Below are positions 47,455 to 56,252 of a DNA stretch of 64,000 bases, one piece after another. The number at the start of each line of letters is the position of its first letter. The first letter of the stretch is position 1. The position numbers and the translations under genes were made by a program. The stretch covers positions 625,419 through 689,418 of the forward strand of contig JAMWFC010000037.1 in the NCBI GenBank assembly GCA_027475525.1, written 5' to 3'. The notes beneath the pieces are model-generated. The model ran no database searches. It saw only the letters and a list, made by a program, of their open reading frames with translations, and had not been told where the DNA came from. This DNA is from Macrolepiota albuminosa. Taxonomy: Eukaryota > Basidiomycota > Agaricomycetes > Agaricales > Agaricaceae.

Positions 47455-47976
47455 TCAGAGCCACGGGAGCCCTAGAACCAGGAGTGTGGAAGGGTGAAGT
47501 TTGGTTATCAACATCTGGAGGGTGTGAGTCTGTCCGTTGGCAAAAGTAACGGGCATACGCACAAAGTGAGTGATGTCCCCTGCCATAGAGGCGTCTCCGT
47601 CAAAGAGGCAGAGTCGTACCAGGACCGGGAGTTGTTGAGCGGGCTCCGGGGCTAAGGTAGACAATGCCTCGTCGATGAAGTTGTCTGTGGCGCCACTGTC
47701 GACGAGGGTGTTAAGGGGGACTCTGGAGGGGGTGAGGCAGGTGTTGAAGAGGAGGGTATGCGAGGAGTGGGAGGGTAGGTAAGCTGTGAGGATGTCCTGT
47801 ATGAGTGTCGTGGAGCGAAGATGTGAGACCGGGGCGGAGAAGACGTCAGGGTTGATTCCGCAATTTAGGGCGTCTTCCGAGTCTAAATTGCCAGGTAGTT
47901 TTCCGAATACTTGTAGGTGGCATCCTCCCCTTTGAAGGTCCAGGTGGCATGTTCCATGACCTGTCATTGGGGACAC
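47455..47976 (-). pseudogene. Gypsy-B first retropepsin domain
   Basis: LNTLVDSGATDNFIDEAL with DSGA near 47687-47701, LFDGDASMAGDITHFV, FANGQTHTLQMLI and LHPSTLLVLGLPWL, then TGA at 47455-47457 followed by DTNPRIDWRHLTL. The same block order recurs in the second domain after a Pro-rich linker of about 45 codons (DGPPPPPGLQSRSSRSFVIN). Retropepsins normally work as dimers of one domain. Two fused copies could form a single-chain enzyme. Confidence 0.85.
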
Positions 47977-47984
47977 TCGGAGAT

Positions 47985-50365
47985 GAAATGGTCTTTCTCA
48001 TCACAGAGTATGCAAACACCCTCCCTTCTTTGTTGTTCCTGCACATCATTTGGGACCTCAACCCAGGGTCACCCCTTTTTCGAGAGCTGGTTGGCCCAGA
48101 GGGCCTCTTTGTCCCGTTCGTTGGTGAAGTCAGGATTTTCAGAGTCTTCTGGAGGTTCCTCGGGGTTTGGCGCGTCGCCCAGGTTGTTGGCGGCCATGGC
48201 AGCGTTGAGTTGGGCCTGGGGGCAGGCGCTGCTGCTGGGGTTAATATTGGGCAGACTGCGACTCACTGGGGATCGGCCGCCAGGGAACACGGGAGGACCA
48301 GGGTTTTGGATTTGGGGGTTGGGGGTTTTGCCGGAGGGCCATGGGGGTCCTCCTCTAGGGTTCCAGGGGGGTCAGGAGTTCGAATACTCGCTGCAGTCTT
48401 TCCAGTAACGTTGGTTGATCTGCATGACGAGGGCCTTGTATCCATCATAGGAGGGTTGTTTCGGGGCAAGTTGGAGGACGTCCTTGATACGTTGTGGCAG
48501 GGCACGGCGGAGGGTGTGCGCTGTAGTTCCAACCTGTCTTGTAAGCTTCCTTCTCAAAATGTACGATGAAGGTAGTGAAACGTTCTTCAGAGCGCATCCG
48601 GAGGTTGAAGAGGTTGTCCTCAGCTTCAGCCATGGTGTTGTAGATCCCAAATTTCCTGGAGAACTCGTCGACAAAGGCTTGCCAGCAGGAGAGTGCCGGG
48701 TTGTTGGGATCAAACTGGATGAGGGCCATGTAATGGTCGAAGGCGATCTCCTGGAGGTACGAGGCAGCGAAGGCCACCCGGGAGCTGTCAACCTGAAACG
48801 TGAGTGGTTTCGCCTGAAACATATTAAGACACTGAGTAAGGAATGTATGCCATTTTCAGGGGTCCCGGCCCATGAATGCATCAGGCTTTTGAATGTCCAG
48901 ACATTCCTTGTGGGCGAGGGCATTGCGAGCATCGTCTGGTCTGGCAGCGTTGCAGGGAGGGGGGCCGGCATTGTAGTAGTAGTAATAATGGTTACCCCCC
49001 CTCTCCTTGTGGAGGAAAGGCACCAAGGGCAGGACCCCACCCACCTGGAGGGCCTCCTCCAGGTGGCTCACCTGGGGGTCCGCGCCCGGGAGGTCTGTTG
49101 TCCCAGGGGGGTTCGTTCCTGCCGGGGGGAGGCCCGGGTCTCCACGCAGGGGGTGGTGGAGGTGGGGGGCCTGGAGGTCATCCTCGAGGTTTGGCTGGAG
49201 GTGGTGGAGGCAGTCGGGGAGGGTTCGGTGGTGTCGGGTTGACCTGAGGTGGGCCGGGTGCTGGGTCAGGTGCCGGGTTGTGCAGGGGACGTTCAACCTG
49301 GGAGGGTCGTGCTTGCATCGGAGGCCATGGGGGGTTCCGCAGATTGAAGTGAGGCGGGGGGTCATGGCGGAAGTTGGGCTCCAGAGAGGCCAGGGCTGAC
49401 GTAGGGGGCGGTACCAGGACAGGCGCGGGCATGGGGCGTTGTTCGTTGTTGCTGTGCATGGGCTCATTGATGTAGCACAGCGTGTTGTCCATGTTAGGAG
49501 TGTCCGCATGGGGTCTACTGGGATTTGCCAGGGCTGGGGGTCGGGTGTTGTCCATTCATGGGAGGGATTCCAGGGGTCTCTGGGGCTGTTCCCAGGTCTT
49601 GAAGGTGCTAGGAACGGAGTTAGCCCTATGGCAAGTTGACAAGCCTACCATGTGGGCAGCGGGCTGATCAAATAGCCCTTCCGTTGGGTTGAGGGACCGT
49701 AGTATGGCTGAGGCGTTTTGTTGCTCTTCCCATTGTCGTTGCTTCGGAGTGGGGACTGCCAGGACTGCCGGGGCTGGTTCCAGGGGTTCCTGCCAGATGT
49801 GAATCGAGTGGCCTGGGTCCATGGGGTTGTTGAGGGGTTGGGGGGATGGGGACGTGTGGACTTCGTCGCGCAGTTGCTGTAATTCTTCACAGAGGATTGT
49901 GTTGCGCCTGTACTTTACCATAGTCTGCTCTGGGAGTTCTTCTCATGTGAGGTGATCCCCAAATTTAACCAAGCAATGAGCCCAGTCCTCCAGAGTGCCT
50001 TTGAAGTCATCATGTCTGAATTCCGTGAGCAGCGCCCTTGCCCGTTGCATGAAGTCCTCCAGCGAGATCCTGAGTGAGCGGAGCACTTCGTCCTGTTGCT
50101 GTTCGTAGTCCTTGAGACGTTGTCGTCCCATTGGCGAGGGAGGAGTCTGAGCGGGTGGGGCAGCGGTTGGGTAGTGTCGAGGGAGGTAGTCGTAGTTGAG
50201 GGGTCCCCGGGGTTGGGGGGCAGGGCACTGGTAACCGTAGTAGGGGGTGGGTGCAAAGGGGCCCTCGCTGGGGGGTATCAGGCAAGGTCCACTGGGGACT
50301 GGTGGTGTCTCCGGCAGGCCCCCGGGGATGCTCCGGTACGAGGGGACTTCCACAGGTCGCGCCAT
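47985..50365 (-). pseudogene. Gypsy-B gag with zinc knuckle
   Basis: It starts near 50365 (MARPVEVPSYRSIPGGLPET). A Pro-rich N-terminal region runs in one frame to about 49178 across TGA stops near 49919, 49553 and 49176. The capsid-like part is at 48822-48445 (VDSSRVAFAASYLQEIAFDH; WQAFVDEFSRKFG; EDNLFNLRM) and continues after a frame change with PSYDGYKALVMQINQRYW. A CCHC knuckle CILCDEKDHFISEC lies near 47990-48035 and is followed by TGA. Confidence 0.75.
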
Positions 50366-50611
50366 GGCTAGGTTGGGCAGAGGGGCCCAGCTGGCTGAGG
50401 GCCCCAGATCATAGATAGATGGGTCAGGGGCCTAGTGGTGGTAGAAGTATTGGGGTTTGTACGGGAGAGGTGGATAGGCAGGGCGAGGGGTCTGTGCAGG
50501 GTAGTGATTGGGGACCGGGCGCCCATAAGGGTCGGTCTGGTAGCCCGTGGGGTAGTAGGTATGAGTATACGTAGCCATCAAGAACGGTGTAAGGAGGGAG
50601 TCTTGATATTA

Positions 50612-51384
50612 TGTCAGGTTCCACTGAGTTGGGGGCTTTCCAGAAAAGCAACACCCTTACAATGTGGACTTGATCTACAGATACTCGGGTGTCTGGGACT
50701 CCGGGGCTAGGACTCTGGGGTTCAAGACATGGACAGGGGTGATCCTGGGAGAGGGGACTTGATCCGGGGGTTTTGGGTGTCAAGTAGCTGAGGGTTAGGT
50801 AGGGGTCGAGTCGTGAACTGGGGGTTCTAAGACGAGACCGGGTTAACAAATTAGAAGTCGCGAAGTGCGTACCAGTCTTAGAGCACATGATTATCCAAGT
50901 GTGCCAGTCAAAGTGTGCCAGCCAGTGCATACCAGTCAAGCAGAGGGCACGCAACAATTCAAGTAATTCAAGTTAATCTCAAGACTAGCGAATACAGTGG
51001 AGAGCTATGCTATAAGTACTACGGGGCCAGGTCTCGGGGTTCCGGGGTGTCTGGGATGAGTTCCAGGAGTCATTGAGTAGTAGACGGGGACTGTATATCT
51101 GGATCGCGCATGTGGGGACGCACGATCAATTTGCATGGAGGGAGCTATGATGTGTGATGCATGATGGCTGAAAGCGAGTCATGTGATCCAATTGTTGATG
51201 GCGGTTAATCCCAGGGTCTGTGATGCAGGGTTCCCAGGGGGTTGGCTGATGGCGGTCTTTGATGCGCGTGATGGCGGTGTCAGCGGCTGTGGGGGCATGG
51301 CGTGCTGTGGGGTTGACAGAAGAGGTTCCCGGATGGGGCTCCGGGGATGTCCCAGGGAGGTTCCGGAGGGGAGGGGTCATGACA
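50612..51384 (-). repeat. Gypsy-B 5' LTR
   Basis: 773 bp, the promoter-bearing copy for the minus-strand element. It is followed on the plus strand by GAGAG. Confidence 0.94.
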
Positions 51385-51508
51385 GAGAGGCCCTCAAAAT
51401 CCCACCCTTCATTGTCGTCAGTGAGTCCCGGTGACCGAAGTGCTCAACCCTTGAGGTGGAGCCACTCAACCTTGTTGGGCATGTTCTAACTGGTGAGACT
51501 CTGGGTGA

Positions 51509-52507
51509 TCAGACACTCCCATTAACGCCCATCCTGCGATGGGAAAATAAGCAACTGAAATGCACCATTTCGTCACCCGACATGGCAACATCTCCTCCAA
51601 GTGGCATGGAACCGCCTACCGGGCCCGAGGTCTTCCTCTTCTTGGACAGAGACGGCTTGGCACTGAAGTTGAGCATGTCCTGGTCTGACATGGCCTGCTC
51701 AGCTGCTAAGAGAGATGGCTGGCCCTGAGTGGAGGGAGTGAGCGAAACACCCATGACACTAGTAAACCTCCCTGTGAGCACTGCCAATTCGGCCTTCTTT
51801 TGCCCAATCTCCCGCTTGATGTCGGCCACAGATCCCTGCATCTCTGCTTTCTCATTGACATTGTCCGACATGCATATGGCGACACATAACACGCTGACCT
51901 GAGTCTCAAGTTCCCCAATTTGGGATCTGAGACGGACCTCCTGGCTCTGTAGGAGGATAGCATGCTGGGACGCAATTATGCGATGATCCAAGTCCGAGAT
52001 TAAACCTGCCATCTTGGTCTGGTTAGCCAGCACCTCTGCCTGTTGGGCCTTGATGGACTGCATCTTCCCACGTAGCTCTCTCACCTTGCAAGCCAAAGAA
52101 CTCATGGTCCCGCTGATTTGATCAGCACCTTTCGAGACTTGGTCCCCCAAGGACACTGTGCGGATGGGGCTATTGTTGTAGTCCCACAGCAGGCAGGGGA
52201 GAGGGATTGTTTCTGGGAATTTCCGTTGAAAAGAGTCCTCACCTTTGAGAATGATAAGCGTTTTGGCCCAAGAGGGTAAAGAAAAAATAATCAGGTCAGA
52301 GTTGAGTTCCGATGACCTGCTGTCAACAAACGAGCACTGAGCTGTTTTTTTGGCCCATGTGACAACATGTTTCTCCAGCTGGTCTAAGTCCCTTGCTCCT
52401 GTGACCACCAGTTCGAAGGGCTTCTCGATGGGGATCTCCTTTAGCAGTTTGATTTGAGCCGTATGCCTGGAAACCTTTGAGGGGACGACCAATGAGCCAA
52501 GAGCCAT
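51509..52507 (-). CDS. LINE-B ORF1b, coiled-coil protein
   Basis: A 332-residue open frame. The central third is a long coiled coil (about residues 135-245: SSLACKVRELRGKMQSIKA, QEVRLRSQIGELETQV, VADIKREIGQKKAELAVL), followed by a basic Ser-rich tail (SKKRKTSGPVGG). Coiled-coil ORF1 proteins trimerise and coat LINE RNA in other LINEs; that role is inferred here. The ATG lies three bases after the TAA of ORF1a, suggesting reinitiation. It is separated from ORF2 only by Gypsy-B. Confidence 0.6.
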   Translation of the reverse strand: MALGSLVVPSKVSRHTAQIKLLKEIPIEKPFELVVTGARDLDQLEKHVVTWAKKTAQCSFVDSRSSELNSDLIIFSLPSWAKTLIILKGEDSFQRKFPETIPLPCLLWDYNNSPIRTVSLGDQVSKGADQISGTMSSLACKVRELRGKMQSIKAQQAEVLANQTKMAGLISDLDHRIIASQHAILLQSQEVRLRSQIGELETQVSVLCVAICMSDNVNEKAEMQGSVADIKREIGQKKAELAVLTGRFTSVMGVSLTPSTQGQPSLLAAEQAMSDQDMLNFSAKPSLSKKRKTSGPVGGSMPLGGDVAMSGDEMVHFSCLFSHRRMGVNGSV

Positions 52508-52510
52508 AAA

Positions 52511-53338
52511 TTAATCTGCATCATCAGGGAGAAGGAAAGTAATCTGAGGACCACCAAAAGATGCAAAGATTGACGCAACTCTGTACCCTAGTTTTTCAAT
52601 GTGATCCTGCAGAATGGGAAAATGCTCCGTGGAGACATCATCACATTTGGTCATTCCAGGATAGAGGTCCATGAGATGACATGAAAGCCGCTTATCGCTC
52701 CTCCCTTTCCGACTCGTGCTCTATCTGACCTCCCACTTGGGTTTTAATGCAGTCAATCCCATCTTGCGTTCAAGTAGGTCCACTCTTGGTTCAGTCTCCG
52801 ACTCGTCAAGGCCATACTTAACTTCGACATAACAAGCTGAGGACACGTTGGAGGGTCTATCACTGAAGGGAGATACCAGTAGTGGGAAAATGTCAAGGAA
52901 ATCGTAATTGGGGTCCAAGGCAAGGTTTAGGATCACATCCTTGACGAGGGTCACAGAGGTCTCACTTGGGTTGGATGGCAGACATCCTCGAACAATCAGT
53001 TGGTGGCCCTTGGGAATAAGGCTCAGGGACAGACTGGTTTCTGAGTCAGATTCTGTGTCGGAGTCCACAGCTGCAGTATGACTGCCTGGTGTGGGGGTAT
53101 GAGGGGGGAAGGGAGGCAACTTGCGTTTTGCAGGTCGGACTGGGGTGGAAGGAGGTGACACATGGCACGATTGCGGAGGCACTAACGCCATACTATTCCA
53201 CCCCTTTAGCTCGGAGTCCCCTTTGAGTCGGACAAAACAATGTTTTGCCACAACCAGCCATCCTAAGCACTTCAAACAAGACATACAACATAATATAACA
53301 TACCTAATGTGTTCCCGACTTAGTCCAGGGTGAGACAA
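52511..53338 (-). pseudogene. LINE-B ORF1a, unknown protein
   Basis: A frame upstream of ORF1b that ends with TAA at 52511-52513 and is broken by one TAG at 52721. It starts with a Cys-rich stretch (ILCCMSCLKCLGWLVVAKHC), has a Pro/Ser-rich basic middle (PAKRKLPPFPPHTPTPGSHT), an acidic Ser stretch (DSDTESDSETSLSLSL), and ends FASFGGPQITFLLPDDAD. No known domain. The start at 53338 is a guess; coding may begin further upstream. Confidence 0.5.
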
Positions 53339-53542
53339 GGTCTCGTTGCTGAGTCCCTTGATGGCGAATGGTCAAGCCAGTTGTCACGCCTGCCGATTCA
53401 GCAGCAAGGTGGAGTCTAAAATTCTCTCGTGTCTCGGTCTTCTTTACAGTGCAGCAGAGTGTGAATTCAGCATCTTACTAAGGTGTGACGCCTTAGTGAC
53501 ATCTGACTCAGAGGGGACTCCGAGCTAAAGGGGTGGAATAGT
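53191..53542. repeat. Inverted repeat with arms of about 43 bp in LINE-B
   Basis: The left arm 53191-53232 (TACTATTCCACCCCTTTAGC...) is repeated in reverse complement at about 53500-53542 with two mismatches. The arms are separated by about 270 bp that include the start of ORF1a. Transcripts could fold back. It may be a local inverted duplication. Confidence 0.8.
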
Positions 53543-53546
53543 ATCC

Positions 53547-54938
53547 ATACGCTGTAAAACGTTCAGTGGTAACAAGGGTACTAAACAAGAGGCCGAAGTA
53601 AGCGAGATCAGCTGGCAAGAAAGGTAATCACAAAAATAGAACGGGTAGGGGTATTGTAGGAGTGGGTTTCAGGCGGAAAAGGTTCAAAATTGCATATCAG
53701 GGAGGAGTTTGTATGCGAAAATGGAGTTCTATGCATGGTGGAGTGGTTCTACGATATTATAAGGTGGCTGGGCAATTATAACGGGTTAGGGAGCAATAAC
53801 AACTGCGGTGTGGTCGTGAGTTGGGCTAACTGATGGATTGATGCCGAGGTCGAAAGAGTTGGAGAATGGAGGGTAAGGGTTGAAGTTGAAGTAGATGTAG
53901 AGGTGGTTATATGCATCGTGTACGTAGAGTACGTTCGTCGCAACGGAAAGGATATTCGTAAGACAGTTGTGGTCGAACACCAGAGAGACTAAGGGTGATC
54001 CAGTAGCCAGAAAGAGAGAACAGCAGAAGATTGAAGCTACGAGAAGACGAACAGAAGCAGAGTCAAGATGATCAAGGAGGTCGACTAGCAGAAGATACGA
54101 GATGTCAAGAGACCCAAGAGCCAGTAAGTCGAGAACTGAGCCGAGACCAAAGCAGAGAAGCCAAGCCAAGAGAACAATTCGAGGATCAAGCTGAGGCAGA
54201 CACAAGCAAAGCCGGAGACAGTCGAGACGCCCAGATTCCAGGAAGCCGAACAACCGAGAGCAGAGCCGAGAGAAAGACAGAGCCGAGACAGAGAAGCACA
54301 GAGTACCGAGAAGCCAAGAGAATCCGAGTGTACTGCTGAAGACGGCGAGCACGCGATGTTTGACATTGGATCAGACGTCGACCAAGCAGAAGTATGTCAG
54401 ACAAGACGAATCACCAAGACCAGACCAGACAGCGACAAGACAAGATTAATGTGACATGCAAAACAAGCAAAGCTCAAGTCCAGAATTGTGGGGTGTAAAA
54501 ACCTGCTTTATTCTACTATTTGTCGACCTTTATACTTTTCCTACTACCATTAATTTAAGTTTCGACCACCGGTCGGTCTCATAATTCGAACTCTAATTCG
54601 TCATTTTCCTTCAATCATTCGCAAATAAGCTTTTGGACCGACGGACGGTCTCATAATAAGGTTTTCGATCGTTGATCGCTCCCAGTGTTGTCGATCTCCT
54701 CCAGTCTTCAATTCTCCCTATCTCTCAATCTCGTGTCGAAGCTGCTGTTTCTTGGCCTTTGTTACTTCATCTCTTCACACTCATCGTCGTCGATTTTCTA
54801 TGCTACCCCCGCTTATCCTTCAGTATCCGATTTCTCTTCCTCAACTCGCTCTCTCCCCCCAATCCGTCTATACCTCACTCTTCTCTACCACAGCGGGGTG
54901 GGGTGGGGTGGTGGTGGTTGTTGTTGTTGTTCTTCTTC
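53547..54938. other. LINE-B 5' region or unrecognised insertion
   Basis: No gene that I can defend. A plus-strand frame at 54031-54339 is Arg/Glu/Gln-rich low complexity and its minus-strand counterpart is Leu/Ser-rich; both are composition effects of a purine-rich strand. Two imperfect copies of a motif around 'CGGTCTCATAAT' lie at about 54563-54590 and 54634-54660. From 54690 to 54900 the plus strand is pyrimidine-rich. Confidence 0.4.
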
Positions 54939-54944
54939 TTCTTC
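54895..54944. repeat. Composite microsatellite at the LINE-B/LTR junction
   Basis: Runs of GGGGT, then GGT, GTT and CTT units follow one another and lead straight into the resumed LTR sequence TTCACCCG. The last CTT units extend the LTR's own single CTT, so slippage occurred at the junction. Confidence 0.85.
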
Positions 54945-55091
54945 ACCCGTTGAATATGAAACGCCAGGTATGTGTATTTACATTACTCCATTAATAAATC
55001 TCATCCGTTGAATACGAAACGCCAGTCTAAACATTGAGCTTAAGCTACTACGGACACGAGTCTGTCTATCCTGCGTGTTATCGCTGCAACA
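54939..55091 (+). repeat. Outer Copia 3' LTR, last segment
   Basis: It resumes at CTTCACCCGTTGAATATG and ends CTGCAACA at 55091, followed by the target duplication TTCCA. It shows the uninterrupted sequence across the insertion site of the Ngaro-like element (AACGCCAGG|TATGTG). Confidence 0.9.
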
Positions 55092-55097
55092 TTCCAG

Positions 55098-55490
55098 ACA
55101 TTCGGTGACAACTTCGCCTCAGATGGGTGACCAATCGGCGACATCAACATCACTACCATCGCCTGCGACGGCAACACCAACCTCTGCACAGTCCCCATAC
55201 CCACGCTGTCCTATGCGCTGATATACCTCACTGACAGCGCGCTGGACGAGCCAGGCGGCGCGGCGACGCAGACGTTCGCGACGACTGTGCATACGCAATT
55301 CAGGAACACCGCGACGGTTGACCAGGCTGTGCTCGCAACGTCGAATGGCGGGTATGGGAAGAAGATGGGCAGCATGAGTGGGAGTAGTAGTGCGGCGGTT
55401 AGTGGGAGGACGAGTAAGGCCTCTGGGTTGGTGTTGGTGCTGGCGCTTTTGGCAGGGTTGGGGGCGTTGCAGAGGGCATTGAGGAGGTAA
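55098..55490 (+). pseudogene. GH79 beta-glucuronidase-like pseudogene, last exon
   Basis: The exon continues the frame left at 4894: TFGDNFASDGRP, then INITTIACDGNTNLCTVPIP and YALIYLTDSALDEPGG, ending with a Ser/Gly stretch and a hydrophobic tail (GLVLVLALLAGLGALQ) that looks like a GPI-attachment signal. The acceptor AG at 55096-55097 directly follows the outer Copia target duplication TTCCA (55092-55096). This exon alone has an open frame to TAA at 55488-55490, but the upstream exons carry stops and frameshifts, so the gene as a whole is a pseudogene. Identity rests on family pattern and on joining perfectly to the 4894 exon. Confidence 0.83.
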
Positions 55491-55889
55491 TGAGGGTTTG
55501 CATGTTTTTTTTAAAAAAAAATTGTTAGGAAGGGTCGCATTGGAGTACATCGAAGTGAGCTCTTTTTTTCCTTCTTTTCTTATTTCATGTATTACAGATG
55601 TTGGTGGCATCAACTAACTGCTTAGAATCTGTCGCTACAAGTCTGGATTGTGTTGTGTTTTATTACATACCTACTTTATACTGTGGACAGTGGCCAAGTA
55701 GCTTATAAAGCATAAATACTGTGAAAGATGGCTTTGTTCTGATGCTCGTATCTTGGTTCGACTATCATGATACACAAAAGACACCCAAGAATTTCACCAG
55801 GATAAGGTAGAAGCACGGCAAGCCACTAAACTTGAAGACACATTACAAGAAGCATAGCCAGGATTTGAAAATATGCTCCATAAACAAGG
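55491..55889. other. 3' flank of the GH79 remnant
   Basis: Downstream region of the GH79 last exon up to the Gypsy-C LTR. It holds A/T runs around 55508-55525 and no reading frame of note. It probably includes the former 3' UTR. Confidence 0.4.
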
Positions 55890-56110
55890 TGTAACGTCAG
55901 CGTGAGATAACGGTGCCATCACACTAGAGCCTTAAGTCAATCAGAAGAACTGGTGTAAGTCCTCGATTGCAAAAAGATCTCTCTACAATGAACTAGTGGC
56001 TAGGCTTTTATACTTCGGGTAAATAAGGAGCCGGTTTGGCGGGATAAGGGAGGTAGGAGAAATCACAAGGAGGTAAACAGATCAGTATAGATAAGATAGC
56101 GACCGTTACA
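55890..56110 (-). repeat. Gypsy-C 3' LTR
   Basis: Read on the minus strand it starts TGTAACGGTCGC and ends GCTGACGTTACA, 221 bp. The polypurine tract GGAGGGCGTA precedes it (plus 56111-56120). A TATA-like AGTATAAAAG lies at about 56006-56015. Only one copy is in the window, so the boundaries rest on the TG/CA termini and the tract. Confidence 0.78.
56004..56015 (-). promoter_or_regulatory. TATA-like element in the Gypsy-C LTR
   Basis: AGTATAAAAGCC on the minus strand, in the middle of the LTR. The solo LTR at 24610 has a comparable AGTATAAATAG at a similar relative position. Confidence 0.5.
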
Positions 56111-56252
56111 TACGCCCTCCAGGTATCGAGAGCGGCGCGAGGGGTACCTGATATAGAACGAGTAAAGACAGGGGATAGTAGGAGTCAAAGAAGTTGTTTG
56201 GTTGACCGTAAGCTATTAAAATGAGCGTCGAAATGCAATGACTGGGGTGCTT

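Larger units (their letters stand above)
40775..51384 (-). mobile_element. Gypsy-B, chromodomain Gypsy with tandem proteases and an antisense gene
   Basis: A 10,610-bp element with 773-bp LTRs (40775-41547 and 50612-51384; TGTCAGG...TGACA) and the duplication GAGAG (40770-40774 and 51385-51389). Minus-strand order: gag, zinc knuckle, two protease domains, RT, RNase H, integrase, chromodomain. A spliced gene runs on the plus strand between the chromodomain end and the 3' LTR. The polypurine tract is GAGGGGGGGTGA (plus 41548-41560). Many TGA stops. It separates ORF1b and ORF2 of LINE-B. Confidence 0.95.
34456..54938 (-). mobile_element. LINE-B, long non-LTR retrotransposon split by Gypsy-B
   Basis: On the minus strand: a 5' region (54938-53547), two ORF1-type frames (53338-51509), then after Gypsy-B the ORF2 with endonuclease, RT, zinc-binding region and RNase H (40686-35938), and about 1.5 kb of 3' sequence. 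Excluding Gypsy-B it is about 9.9 kb, very long for a LINE. The ends are inferred from where the outer 3' LTR stops and resumes. Only a very short possible duplication (TGTT) is visible, and the 3' terminus reads as an AGTAACAT-type repeat rather than poly(A). The outer boundaries are thus less sure than the content. Confidence 0.75.
4952..55091 (+). mobile_element. Outer Ty1/Copia LTR retrotransposon hosting all nested insertions
   Basis: The LTR runs from TGTTGAGG to CTGCAACA and the element is flanked by a 5-bp duplication TTCCA (4947-4951 and 55092-55096). The order of domains is Copia-type: gag, zinc knuckle, protease, integrase, reverse transcriptase, RNase H. It is broken by five direct insertions: LINE at 5126, tyrosine-recombinase element at 6347, solo LTR at 24610, Copia at 27215 and LINE at about 34456. 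Stripped of these, the 5' LTR measures about 251 bp (from 5029) and the 3' LTR about 253 bp. The coding frame carries at least four TGA stops (25785, 25960, 33890, 34171 regions) and a catalytic RT substitution. It sits in the last intron of the GH79 pseudogene in the same orientation. Confidence 0.93.

Noticed and set aside
45295..49667. Many long plus-strand frames across Gypsy-B pol and gag
   Set aside because: They mirror GC-rich minus-strand coding sequence. Unlike the 41735-43367 gene they have no introns, motifs or phase logic.
53786..54352. Membrane protein on the minus strand or Arg/Glu-rich protein on the plus strand
   Set aside because: Both are products of a purine-biased strand; low complexity, no start context and no motif.
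3015..55490. GH79 as a working gene with a 50-kb intron
   Set aside because: The exons carry two TAG stops, frameshifts and a missing acid/base segment, so splicing out the transposons would not restore a product.
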